From: Halisarca cf. caerulea
Taxonomy: Eukaryota; Porifera; Demospongiae; Chondrillida; Halisarcidae
Direction of reading: 5' to 3'
Assembly (NCBI GenBank): GCA_963170055.1
Contig: CAUJGJ010000003.1
Coordinates: 1,776,569 to 1,840,568 of the forward strand
DNA length: 64,000 nucleotides
The notes below the pieces were generated by a model that was not told the origin of the DNA, did no database searches, and worked only from the letters and a program-made list of their open reading frames with translations. Both the position numbers and the translations under genes were made by a program. The number at the start of each line of letters is the position of its first letter. The first letter of the stretch is position 1. Below are positions 13,867 to 27,600 of the stretch, piece by piece.

Positions 13867-14296
13867 ACGCGCGCGCGCGCGTTTATTACGTACATGCATG
13901 CGTGTGTCACTATGTGCACTTTAAAACCTCGAAAAGACTCCTCAGTAAACGTACCTGCAACCATAGACCCTGTGCTGCAACCATAGACCGTACAAACTAC
14001 TCTATGCTGCAACTAAGAAAACGCGAATCTTTTACACAACTAGTTGTTAATGAGCTACCGCCATTTGGTCAAGTACACACCAACCCTGCGTTGTACGATA
14101 AATGGTGAGGAGTTCCAGAAGCTCTAGACTATGGCCCGGCTCGAGCGGGAGCAGACATTATATACTATAGATTTCACGAAACTTAATTCTACACTGGTGA
14201 CTGGTGCACTTGATACATCTTCAGAATTAGAAACTTACCAGTCTGAGACAGAGAAAGTAGAACAATAGTAAGGAGTCCGACCACTAGACTCTTCAT
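59..14296 (-). CDS. Large multi-EGF secreted/surface protein gene, 3' end beyond left edge
   Basis: Twenty-four exons can be placed. The first (14239..14296) encodes a signal peptide. The next 23 each encode one six-cysteine EGF-like module of the form CYNNGSC / CxCxxGYxGxxC. All introns are GT-AG and every internal exon is phase 1-1, so any exon can be lost or duplicated without a frameshift. Exons 2-22 form three tandem cassettes of seven exons, and exons 23-24 begin a fourth. The first exon of each cassette adds a Thr/Pro linker rich in N-x-T sequons (repeated PPTNGTT-like units), suggesting a glycosylated stalk. No membrane segment lies inside the window, so whether the product is secreted or anchored is unknown. 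EGF arrays of this kind usually mediate extracellular binding; the ligand cannot be inferred. The signal exon is 1.9 kb upstream of exon 2, joined in phase 1. Confidence 0.88.
565..1428. mobile_element. Non-autonomous Tc1-type element (MITE) of the BEN-carrying family
   Basis: This 864-bp segment lies between TA dinucleotides (563-564 and 1429-1430). It begins CGGGATAGAACG and ends with the complement of CGGTATAGAATAG, the same termini as the 3.57-kb element at 42076-45648. Just inside both ends are several copies of the palindrome GTGATCAC (right end about 1258-1375), the same subterminal motif as in the large element. It has no coding capacity and sits in the intron between EGF cassettes 3 and 4. 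Confidence 0.78.
2167..4410 (-). CDS. EGF gene cassette 3 (exons 16-22, seven EGF-like domains)
   Basis: Exons in gene order: 4222..4410 (linker plus EGF1, 189 nt), 4064..4150, 3867..3986, 3654..3743, 2510..2620, 2357..2443 and 2167..2292. Lengths after the linker are again 87/120/90/111/87/126. The intron after EGF4 (2621..3653) has grown to about 1 kb; it begins directly with a (GT)n tract of about 140 bp and also holds unrelated sequence. The intron just upstream of the linker exon (4441-4500) is alignable with the one upstream of cassette 2 (7968-8030), so the duplication unit included flanking intron. Confidence 0.87.
3509..3652. repeat. (CA)n microsatellite abutting an EGF exon donor
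   Basis: About 140 bp of CA repeat with a short AACATACACACATAC interruption. On the minus strand it reads (GT)n and begins right at the splice donor of the EGF4 exon 3654..3743. Translations of this tract in all frames are artefacts. Confidence 0.97.
5315..6045. mobile_element. MITE with about 88-bp terminal inverted repeats
   Basis: A 731-bp segment flanked by TA (5313-5314, 6046-6047). The left arm from GTCTGGTGTAACTGACCC matches the reverse complement of the right arm ending GTCAGCTACGCCAGAC over about 88 bp with scattered mismatches. The middle contains open frames that resemble no known transposase. A degenerate end of the same family occurs near 31660-31712. It lies in the intron between EGF cassettes 2 and 3. 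Confidence 0.7.
6241..7954 (-). CDS. EGF gene cassette 2 (exons 9-15, seven EGF-like domains)
   Basis: Exons in gene order: 7745..7954 (linker plus EGF1, 210 nt, longest linker), 7587..7673, 7390..7509, 7136..7225, 6585..6695, 6431..6517 and 6241..6366. Lengths after the linker exon are 87/120/90/111/87/126, exactly as in cassette 1. The linker holds five tandem PPTN(G/V)(T)T-type units. At the EGF4 donor the sequence GAAATTG followed by a GT run is present, and a second GAAATTG-gtatg lies about 40 bp further on. Reading through to the second donor meets an in-frame stop, so the first donor is probably used. Confidence 0.88.
8065..8846 (+). mobile_element. Degenerate pogo/Tigger-like element
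   Basis: A 782-bp segment flanked by TA, with inverted ends CAGTTGACTCTCATT. The plus strand from about 8325 encodes ERKDELKMTTKKKIADSF and then NMPKTTLFTIVKNKTKIMEA, the shape of the N-terminal CENP-B/pogo helix-turn-helix. The DDE catalytic domain is missing, so it is an internally deleted, non-autonomous copy. It sits in the intron between EGF cassettes 1 and 2. Confidence 0.68.
8847..10436. other. Intronic sequence, no gene recognised
   Basis: Part of the EGF-gene intron between cassettes 1 and 2. A stretch at about 9240-9440 is richer in CpG and contains paired GGGCTAGC / GCTAGCCC words, hinting at an old inverted-repeat element. No coding exon with credible splice sites was found. Confidence 0.4.
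10437..10892. mobile_element. Short pogo-type MITE
   Basis: A 456-bp segment between TA dinucleotides, starting CAGTCAACCCCACAGTAAGA and ending with the complement of CAGTAGAACCTCACAAATAA. Internal copies of AATAAGACC and ACAAATAAGACC follow the pattern of the other CAGT-ended MITEs in the window. No open frame of note. Confidence 0.6.
11062..12351 (-). CDS. EGF gene cassette 1 (exons 2-8, seven EGF-like domains)
   Basis: Exons in gene order: 12172..12351 (Thr/Ser linker plus EGF1, 180 nt), 12014..12100 (EGF2, 87), 11812..11931 (EGF3, 120), 11616..11705 (EGF4, 90), 11411..11521 (EGF5, 111), 11252..11338 (EGF6, 87) and 11062..11187 (EGF7, 126). Each starts after AG and ends before GT, always in phase 1. 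The introns inside the cassette are short, about 65-130 nt. This cassette has the shortest linker and lacks the regular PPTNGTT repeats of the others. Its EGF4 donor is the plain form GAAATTG|gtatgtgtg, probably ancestral to the microsatellite-bearing versions in cassettes 2 and 3. Confidence 0.88.
12444..12841. mobile_element. CAGT-ended MITE with a foldback element nested inside
   Basis: TA-flanked segment starting CAGTAAAATCTCATTTAATA and ending with the complement of CAGTCAGTTCTTGATAATTA. Inside it, 12551-12733 is a separate foldback repeat whose ends carry the GAGGAGCTAAATTTTCGTGG-type motif also found at 33571-33749 and once near 63755. Lies in intron 1 of the EGF gene. Confidence 0.45.
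12551..12733. repeat. Interspersed foldback repeat, copy 1
   Basis: About 183 bp with inverted ends (CTAAATTTTCGAAGAGCTTA at left, its near-complement at right). It shares an internal GGTACACTGTTTAGCAGGTA block with 33571-33749 (GGTACACTGTTCGGTAGGTA). Confidence 0.55.
13607..13682. repeat. Imperfect palindromic repeat
   Basis: Nested AGATACTAGATTCTAGTATC and reversed copies, separated by a repeated GAAAGAATCATA, which could form stable hairpins. It lies beside TAGTCTGGCTTAGCC and TAGTCTCACGTAGCC words (13687, 14399) that look like ends of a MITE spanning the first exon. Confidence 0.5.
13836..13881. repeat. (GT)n then (GC)n simple repeat
   Basis: About 30 bp of GT repeat runs into CACGCGCGCGCGCGCG, an alternating purine-pyrimidine tract with Z-DNA potential, located in intron 1 of the EGF gene. 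Confidence 0.9.
14239..14296 (-). CDS. Exon 1 of EGF-repeat gene: signal peptide
   Basis: The ATG at 14296 opens 19 codons, MKSLVVGLLTIVLLSLSQT: a basic start, a hydrophobic core and a polar end, which is a textbook secretory signal. The exon ends in phase 1 at a strong GTAAGT donor (14238..14233). Joined to the exon at 12351, the frame continues as ...SQT-V-CC.... It is too short to stand out as an open frame. The presumed promoter lies at about 14300-14400, next to an inverted-repeat sequence; no clear TATA box was seen. Confidence 0.8.
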
Positions 14297-14481
14297 TCTT
14301 GCTCGGGTTCACGCAAGGATGGTCTTGTCCGGTCTTCGCAATAATAAAATGGCATAAATTTCTCGCCAATTTCCTGTCGCGTGTTGCAGGTTGGTGCTAG
14401 TCTCACGTAGCCAGACCCAAACGTTATTATAATTATTTCAAGGAGCCCAGTACTAATTAAGGCTGCGCGAGACTACCTATA

Positions 14482-18980
<4,499 letters not shown>

Positions 18981-18989
18981 TTCAACAGC

Positions 18990-19690
18990 GCGAATCCGTA
19001 AATTCTTTCCCCACGGATGCACATGATGGATGTATGAAGAAGGGCAAAATGGATTTCGCATCCAATCCATGCATAACTTAATTGGCTGTATGCATATCGA
19101 CCCTCCTTCTCATTGATCATGGATGCCAGACAACTGCATAGAAAGTTGTACGTGGCAATGGGTCCCATTCCTTCAGTGGCTGAAATTACAAAAGTGGTGT
19201 AATTTAAAGTGCCATATCCACTTCCAGCACTTTTTGCTCATATTGCCTTATATCTTTTCTTTCTCGTGCTTTCGATAGACTGTATGATAATACACTGGAA
19301 GAGAAATGATTTCATCGTGAACAAGGGTTAAAAACCCTAATGTCAAAGAATTAATGACCTTTCAAATCGTCCTCCTTAAACCCCTCTTGCCAACACATCC
19401 AAGCGTGCAGCATCTTCACAATTTGCTGATTTTAGGCCCATTGTCTCACCAGTCAAGGTTGTAGGTGAGGTTCTACAGCAACATCATGGCAAACGTGTTA
19501 CAAAAAACTTACTGTGAAGTCCCTCACTTCTTTGTGACAAATGATGGGATAGCCACCGGTAGGGCAGGACAAGGTATGTTCCAAAATGAAGATGCTTCCA
19601 CACTTGCAATGGAAAGATAACGGTAGATTGTAGTAAAGGTGATATCATTTCTGATTGAATTCTGATTTGCATGTGAAGAGATAAATGGTG
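18990..19690 (-). pseudogene. Fossil of the C-terminal region of an invertebrate retroelement polyprotein
   Basis: Pieces in several minus-strand frames line up with the conserved tail found after the reverse-transcriptase region in many sponge and cnidarian retroelement proteins. In order: CKCGSIFILEHTLSCPTGG then YPIICHKEVRDFT (about 19500-19610); VCHDVAVEPHLQP, broken by a stop, then ETMGLKSANCEDAARLDVLA (about 19385-19500); a diverged NPCSRNEI/VYRKHER stretch (about 19260-19340); and EGMGPIATYNFLCSCLASMI ending in HTSIMCIRGER (about 18990-19170). Several frameshifts and stops separate the pieces, and the polymerase itself is absent, so the copy is dead. The class of element (non-LTR or DIRS-like) cannot be settled from this remnant. 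Confidence 0.6.
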
Positions 19691-20789
19691 TTGATCCTAA
19701 GGGAGAGTTGTTAGCCAGATTGATGCGTCTTTCTCTTGGGATAGCTGTATACAGCGGTGCAAAGATGATAGTCTTGACGTAAGTTCAGCAATCTTCTCCT
19801 TCAGCATGGAGGATTTTCTTTACTATAAATTTGCTTCAAATTTTTCTTTGGTGTACGTGTGTTATCACAATCTTTGTATCCAGCTCATTGATTATGGATA
19901 TTGCTGACTATAGGGGATTAGACAAAATGCTTGGTATTGCAAAGTTGCAGAGTCAACAATATAAGGTTGATGAGGCCAATTTGCAAGCCTCCTAGGATAG
20001 ACTATTAGATCAATATATAGGTATTTCAAATATGTATGCCTCAAAAGTTGTAACAAGCTAGTGCTATACATGTTCCTATTCTCTGTTTTGAATGACAGAT
20101 AATCTATATACATGACAAACTATATGTTGTTGTGCATGCTGCTTACCGAGAAGATGACAGAGATGCATGATCATCGTTAACCTGAAATTCCATTCTTTCG
20201 TGTTGTCACAATGGTCATGATGAATCTTTTTGTCCCTATTTAGAACATTTATGGATGCTTCTGAACAGATGACGAAAATTGGAAAGTCGAAAAATTATGA
20301 AACAATGTCATATAATATTATGGTATATGCTATATGAACTGTTACAGTATAATATTATAATATATACCTTAAGCATTCTGGCATTTGTTCTTCAAATTAA
20401 TGATTTTCTTGCAACTGTTCTTCAAAATTATTTTTTCAATAATATATTCACCCAATTCATTGTCTACTTTATAATAATAATTATCTTTTCTAATGAGCTC
20501 AGGTTCATTAATGGGCAAGTGAAGTATAGAATCAAGCCTGAATTTGTGAAAGTAATTTTTAACATCAATGTGCATATGGTGTTCCTAGCTTATTAGCTAT
20601 TCTGGTTGTGTTTTCATTGATATTTTATATGCAATCTATAGTCTCTCTTCTGTGAGTTTGTGTAGTATAGGTTGTTCACTTTTGCAGGATTTTCTTTCTA
20701 AAATGAGTATCATGCAGAATGTTTTTGCTATAGCTCAGATTCACTGTATGTATGCTTCATTTTTCGTGATAGATCTCTTACTATGGGGT

Positions 20790-20990
20790 TAGGGTTATAC
20801 AGTCAGTAAACCAAGTGGACTGTGTGAAGGTCTTAGTCAGATCGATAGCCTAGGAATTCAAGGTGTACAGGAGTAATAGTTTAGTGACAACTGAAAACAT
20901 GACCACCTCTGGATCTACTGCAACTGCTACCTCATGCACCTGGTCTCAGTGGTGCTACAGAATACAGAGTTGAAATCAGGGGAGCTACGT
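20790..20990 (+). pseudogene. Decayed fibronectin-III exon, copy 1
   Basis: Nucleotide sequence from about 20800 (CAGTCAGTAAACCAAGTGGA) to 20985 is a clearly related but shortened and frameshifted copy of the exon at 22024-22330. Small deletions and a stop in the middle (GTAATAGTTTAG context out of frame) prevent translation as one domain. Confidence 0.6.
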
Positions 20991-22023
20991 ATTAATGTGA
21001 TAAGCCAAGCTATACTATCTGCAGTAACTGTACGTAACTTTCACAACATTAGGAGGTTTGTACATGTGTATGTGGTACATACATATGTTGTGTGAACAGA
21101 TCAAATTAAGCAAGATCTAGAAGTGTGCAAATATTCAGCCTAAATTCGATTGTTCCCACACTGTTGCATTTGAAGAATTCCGATGTAAAACACATTTCTC
21201 CAGTAAGTCATCCCAGTGACCTCTCACATTTTGGTTAAAAACAGATCACCATGCATGCAAGGCAAGGCTGCTCACCTTTACAAGTACAATGCAGTATACA
21301 TACATACATATGTAGGTACATATGAGTAAAAACTTTTTCATGTGTAACAGTTCATATATTATAGGTTCTTGAATGTGCTTACTGTAAGTAGAGCAAAAGC
21401 AAATACTGTATACAGCGCTAAATTTTGAAGCTAATTTTTCGTGTTGGCCACTTGTGTGGAAATATATTTCACATATATGCAGGATTTCTAATTAAGGGGA
21501 TCAGATTCAGTGTATAAACTGACTATATATATATATAATACCTAGAATGTGCACGGGTACAGTAGGTGGTGGTAGTAGTGTTTCATTAAGTTCTGTGTAC
21601 AATTCTCTCAATTGCAATGCAGAGTAACATTTCATGATCAGTTGTCAATCTGCATTATAGATAATTTTATTCTGGATTGATGGCATATCAAGTTATCACA
21701 GTCCATGTTATTGAATCCCTTCTTAACTGTGAAAACTAGTTTGGGCTGGGCATGATCAGCCAATACTACTATCATGATTGATCATGCATATGACTGACCT
21801 AAGATAAAGATCTCCCTCATGCACCATCCAACCAATATTATACATAGGTTTGTTCCCACTGACATGCATGTAAGTTACATATATCCACTAAAATGCATGT
21901 GCACTCTAAATACTGTATACTTAGTCTAGGCACTCTGCCTCGAGTAACATCATCATAAGACAGATCTTGGAGTTACTTGATCACACAGAACAGCATCCTA
22001 GGTGATATTTTGTATTTCCAATA

Positions 22024-22330
22024 GTGGTTCCTGCTCCTGAGATATGCCCAGAGTTACTCCTTCCTACACAAGTGTTGAGGTTACAGTCAGTAAACCAAGT
22101 GGACTGTGTGAAGGTCTTGGGAGTAGTCAGATAACCTATGAATTCAAGGTGTACAGGAGTAATAGTTTAGTGACAACTGAAAATGTAACCACCTCTGGGC
22201 CAACTACAACTGCTACGTTATCTGGTCTCAGTGGTGCTACAGAATACAAAGTTGAAATCCATGCATGCAAGGGATTGTTATGTGATCAGCCAGAGTATGC
22301 CAGTATCTGGGATCTTCCATACACCATCTT
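22024..22330 (+). pseudogene. Fibronectin type III exon with N-terminal frameshift, copy 2
   Basis: From the ATG at 22044 the frame reads a near-complete FN3 domain: MPRVTPSYTSVEVTVSKPSG, then ITYEFKVYRSNSLVTTENVT and LSGLSGATEYKVEIHACKG, with the usual B, C, E, F and G strand pattern. The expected start of strand A (VPAPE) is present just upstream, but two extra bases (GAGATATGCCC for GAG-ATGCCC) put it out of frame. Either the start lies elsewhere or the exon is dead. It resembles extracellular domains of sponge FN3 receptors. No neighbouring exon of the same gene was found. Confidence 0.6.
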
Positions 22331-23065
22331 TTGGTATTTCGCCTATCTGGTACAGCATAAAATCATTCTTGCAGGTATACATAGTGGAAGTAAGATTGTT
22401 TAACTAAATTATATAAATAATACTATAGTTATTTCCATTAATTTGCTATACACTGGATATCATAAGAGTCCACGTGATATTTAATTGGCCAGAGTGTATA
22501 CATGACAGTACTTAACAGTGACTTTCAATATTTTGTCTGGTATGTTGATGTACAAATTTATGTGCACCGTAGAGTGAAGTTGCATGCTACCACGCATGTA
22601 TTTGATACACATAATATATTTAAAGATATAGCATAAATTAACCAACCATTGTTGCATGCTTGTATAGTGGAGAGTACGATTGTGTATTGCTTGTGTGCCT
22701 TTTGTTATGAAGAAGTTCTATATCTCTTGCAAAATATTGAATCAGATTATTCAGTATAATAATGAGCGTTTGTACATGTACAAAAGGAATCATCAAAATT
22801 TGCATATATGCTTATCCTGTATTCTGTGTAATAATGTTCATGTTCATATGTTTATTTTTACATTGTTGGTGTGATATGCAAAGCATGCTATATAATTTGT
22901 TGGTTGAACCTCTGCCACGTACTTTGAAAAATTATATTTTTATGCTATAGAATGATCCACAAGAATGCATATGTAACTAGACATGTGCACCTCTTTTTGG
23001 TAACATGCACTGTGACAGTAAGTGATTCAAGTATACTGATGCATCACAATAATATTATTATATTT

Positions 23066-23073
23066 ATCTATCC

Positions 23074-23120
<47 letters not shown>

Positions 23121-23122
23121 AT
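23066..23122. repeat. (TATC)n microsatellite
   Basis: CTAT/ATCT tetranucleotide run with minor interruptions, followed by another short run at about 23143-23156. Confidence 0.9.
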
Positions 23123-24006
23123 ATAATATTATATATAGCTATATCTATCTATCTATGTTGTGCAGGATGTGTTGCAATTGGCTAACTAGCTGGTGTAACT
23201 TGCAACCCTCAAATTATATTCACAATTCACTAATAATTATTGTCTAAGTAAATAGTATGTGTTGTCAGTGTGTACTGTTCATATTACATCATTTTAATCA
23301 CCACTTTGTTTGCACGCATGTTTAATCCTTCAAGTTACTAAGAACTGTATTTATTCCGCATACATTTCATTTGATATAATATATATTCACAAGTGTTATA
23401 TCTTACAGCATATGCTGTACTGCATGTGCATATATTATCTAATGTTTTGCATGACATGCATGAAACAGCTTCTTAGAATGACTGTCCTATTATTTTATTG
23501 TCCGTCCTTGTCCTAAAATACCAATAAAAGAGTATTTATTGCTTTAATTTCCATTATCAGTTGAATGAGCTTTCCATTTCCAACAAACTTCTTATCACAA
23601 TAATAATGCCACGTCAATATTACTTGTTTAGGGTATATAGCTTTGTGTAATAAACATGAACTTGAGTAATAATTGTCAAAAGTATGCATTTAGATAAAAT
23701 GATGCTGTATAATAAAGAATACAATGATAAATGACCTGATTATGAATGTTATTCTTCATTTACTTGTGTGACTATGGCCACCGCAGGTATGTTATGTCCA
23801 ATTTTATGGCACCGTCAAAATGGCCGCCACTACGGTGACCGTAATTGCACCCCTATTTTCTTCACAGATACCTCCTAAGAAGCCTACAAGAAGCCATGAA
23901 TAATATTTTTAACTTGTCTACTAAGTAGAAATAACCTTTTCTTTTGTGTGATGTGTTCAACAGTTGCACAATTAATCATTTGCTACAACATACGAAAACA
24001 GCTTTA

Positions 24007-24300
24007 GTGAAAAAGGCGGAGACCTAGATGGTGGTTTTTCAACCTTACAATGGGTTCAAAATAACCTTAGGATCAATATCTAAATTTTCACCGCGTATAA
24101 TTTTGAAATTCAGTTCTTTCGTTGTTATGTACAGCATTTTGTAGTTTGCAAGCAAGGACAAGACAGGATATAGTTAGACATAACTTGAATGGAACAAGCA
24201 ATCGAAATTATACGCGGTGAAAATTTAGCTTTACCTTTTAGAAATCATCTCTTAAATTTCTGCAGTTATGCACCGCCATCTAGATCTCCGCCTTTTACGA
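24007..24300. mobile_element. Foldback MITE of about 290 bp
   Basis: The left end AAAAGGCGGAGACCTAGATG is the near-exact complement of the right end CATCTAGATCTCCGCCTTTT. Further in, ATTTTCACCGCGTATAATTT (about 24087) pairs with AAATTATACGCGGTGAAAAT (about 24207). The element is almost entirely a long hairpin with no coding capacity. Target duplication is unclear. Confidence 0.65.
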
Positions 24301-24367
24301 AGAAATTTACCTAGTGAAGAAGACCCAACTTCAGAGCAAAGTCACATGATGTCACGAGAACTAATTA

Positions 24368-24375
24368 TGACGTCA
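24368..24375. promoter_or_regulatory. CRE-like TGACGTCA site
   Basis: A perfect CRE octamer (TGACGTCA) in the region before the first probable exon of the gene at 24378-28739. Position relative to a start site is not known, so its use as a promoter element is inference. An identical octamer occurs at 35453-35460. Confidence 0.3.
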
Positions 24376-24377
24376 CG

Positions 24378-24564
24378 GTATTCATCATTGTGCTGAGGTT
24401 ACATCGCGCGTGATCGCATTACTTGTGGTAGACTTTGGAGGGAAATTCGAAGCTGCTTGGTTATACAGGGAAGCCTTTCTCGAGCTGAAATCGAAACGCT
24501 AACTGAATTGTTGAGTGAAGAACAGACTGTTGCCTATCACAGGCTGGGATTGAAACTCCGAATT
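24378..24564 (+). CDS. Probable upstream coding exon of the 1348-codon gene
   Basis: After a stop at about 24400 one frame stays open to the donor at 24565 (AATT|gtaagg). It reads ...CGRLWREIRSCLV..., then LSRAEIETLTELLSEEQTVA, then YHRLGLKLRI. The acceptor at 24674 (TATACAG|GTTGTT) continues in the same phase as VVAVTV and then the ATG at 24693. The exon has no ATG of its own, so either it is 5' UTR, or there is a further upstream exon, or the true N-terminus has been lost. The 5' limit is only approximate. Confidence 0.4.
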
Positions 24565-24692
24565 GTAAGGAACTAATAATATGACATTGATTACTGAATA
24601 ACCAGGCATAAAATTGCAACATGATAGTTAAATTGTTGAAACCTATATAACATACAGTCCCATCTTATATACAGGTTGTTGCTGTCACAGTG

Positions 24693-27600
24693 ATGTTTAA
24701 AGAAAACACAGGTCTTGTTCTGAACTGTGGGTATGCCCGCACAGCTATTTGCCAGCTGTATGGTAAGCCACCATCTGAGAAAGGCAAAAAAAAGACTTCA
24801 AATCCGAGCAAAGTACAAAGTAAGACAAATAGTACAAATGATACATCTCTTGAGTTGTCCTTGGGAAGCAAGGTATCCCCATACAAGGAAAATGGTATGC
24901 CAAGGCTGTTAGAAAGTGAGGTAGAAGGGGTTGTCTCTACAGTTAGCAAAACCAGTAATAAACTACAATGTCATGTTGAAGGACAAGGCAATAGAACAGA
25001 CGTTAACATGCAGAGTAGTGACAACACTGATGGTGCATGTAGTAGTAGTAGTAGTACACACATTACTGTACAACTAGCTCATGAACAAACTACGCAAGAC
25101 AGTGGGCCAAGAAAACAAATAAAACATTTGGACCCACAGCAAACTTTCTTGGATAATTTTGGTGCAATATGCAACCTTGACAAATCTGATTTCATTACAG
25201 TAAATGCAACAACTCCATCAAAATTTGATAGAATGGTTAAAAAGGTTATAGCTGCTTTTAATTCTAAATGGCACCCTGTAGAAGATCGAAGTGAATATAT
25301 CAAGACGTTTTCACTTGCAAAGTGGCAGAAAATGGACAAGAAATCCCAACAGAGCCACTCCGTGTCAAACTGTATTGCCTGTGCTGTTGAACACACTGAA
25401 TTACAGCAAGCAATGCCACTGCGGCCACTTTTTAGGTGTGAAAATGAGGAAAACCTTCATGGCCCATTGGAGCAAGTTTCAGCAAAAGAATTTGCTCGAG
25501 CCCACTATGACAAAATTAATTCACTGTGCCTTAGTTCAACAGGTCAGCCTTTTGCTGAAGTAGCAATCAATCACATACAACCCTTCAAAAATGTAGTTAA
25601 AAACACACAGAAACAATGTACTGATGAAGTGAAAAAGGCACTAGCTGAGAATGCTGTAATTCGTGTACATGCACAGGACACTAGCTTCACAAAGTATGAC
25701 AAGCAAAGACTTGGTATGTTCTATGATAATCCAGATACCACCCAATCCAAAAAGACTAAGAAAAGGTGGCCTCTGAAAGAGAGTGACTGCCAGAACACTA
25801 GGGAATTCCAAGCTTTATGCCATAAACTACAAAACTGGGACAAAACTGAAAAGTTTGTTGGTAGTGCACTGGCAAAACAGTTTGCAATCAGGGGGACAGA
25901 TGCTGGCCACAGAATCAAACTGCTAGCTTTAGAGCTGGGTTGTGAAATACCAGAAACTGAGGTAGTTCCAAAACAAAGAAGAATTTTGAAAAAGTACCAA
26001 AACTCCGATGTAAGCATGCCAGCACTGCCTACCAGTAAGAAGTTGAAGGTGCAAGAGAAAGAGCTGCTTGAAACCAATATAATCAGTGTAGGGTCCCCCT
26101 GCTGCCCTTTGCCAGTGACCTATTACAAACACGGGGAGAGATGTGAAAAAACTGCTATGGGCCGCAAATACTCACTTACAGAAATTCGACAAAAATTGAC
26201 AGACAAACATAGGTACTTAATGCGAATGTACACTGAATCACAAATTAGTGAAATGAGCAGAGATAAAATACTAGCTTTAGTCTCAAAGGTTGCACCTAGT
26301 GCTCTACCTGAGTTTGAGTCAAAGGAAATACATAACATGAGATCACTACTGAGAGAGTACCAATGCAACAGATCCTTGTGGGTATGGTCTGACCACTCTG
26401 TACTCCTGGGGTATGGTCTGGTAGTGTTTGTTGTTGGGGCAGTGTACAACCCTCTAGTGTACCTCACGGACGAGGAAGTAGCTAGATCTAGTAAGTCCAC
26501 CATGAGTGTACAAGAGACTGTAGAGCAGGGTGAGGTGTATATAATAGCCCACTGCTCGTCATCCTCAGCTGACCAGGCAGGATTGATTCCAGAGAGAGTA
26601 GCCTGTCTAGATAGCCTTTCTGACCCCATTGTCCTGGACAACGGCCTTGAATTGCATGACTCACTACAGTTTTTTAAAGGTGACAAGCAGTCAGCCTGGT
26701 TTGAGGCAGGCATACAGAGAGGGGGCAACTACTGCTGTCTTGTATGTGACTGTCATGTAAAGGACTTTGTGGATTACACTGCCGTGGTACAATGCTCTAA
26801 ACTAAGAAATCTAGATGACATTCAGAAGATGGCCACATGTGGTGTATTCGGCAAAGTTCCAAACAAAGTGAGCAGTTTTGAGTCTCTTAGCCGTGAACAA
26901 TTGAGGCAGGAACTAGTGAATAGAAAGATTTATGATTTCCCTCCTAATAACAAGAAAGGCATGACTGACATCCTCAAGGACCACCTCTGTGGGGTCCAGA
27001 GGGTGCCAGCTTTATTGCTGTTGAACCCCACTGTTGACCTATGTGATATGAATCTATTTAAATACACTGTATTGTCATTTGAGCCCCTTCATGATCTAAA
27101 AGGTCACATAGCTACCCTATTGAGTAAGCTCCCTAGTGTAATCACCCAGCCAGGTGTGAAGTCCAAGGTGCAGGAGTACCTTTTTGACTTCCACAAAAAA
27201 CCTAAACTTTATGGCTCAGACTATAGGAATGCACTGCTCCAAGTTATGCATATATTAGTGCTAAGTAAACTCGACACAAATGATCCAGTGCATGTACTGA
27301 TCAGCACACTAGTCAAGATCTCAGAAATAGTGTATTCTAATGACAGCAAGCGATCGCCAAGGCAATGCTTGCAATTCTACAATTGTGCTTTTCTGCACCA
27401 TGTGATTTATATTGACCTATTCAAACCAGACAGGTGCTCAATCTACTTTCACTCAATGCTAATGCATGGTCCAGTTCAACATGAACTAGTTTGCAGCCGT
27501 TCAACCAATACTGAGGCTGAAGAGCGTCTTTTTAAGCAGGCCGGGCGTGCAGCCATGAACACTGACCACAAAGTAGATGGGTTTGTTGAGTCCCTATTAA

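Noticed and set aside
26123..26728. 201-codon minus-strand open frame inside the 1348-codon gene
   Set aside because: Shadow of the plus-strand frame; its composition follows the complementary codons and it has no domain.
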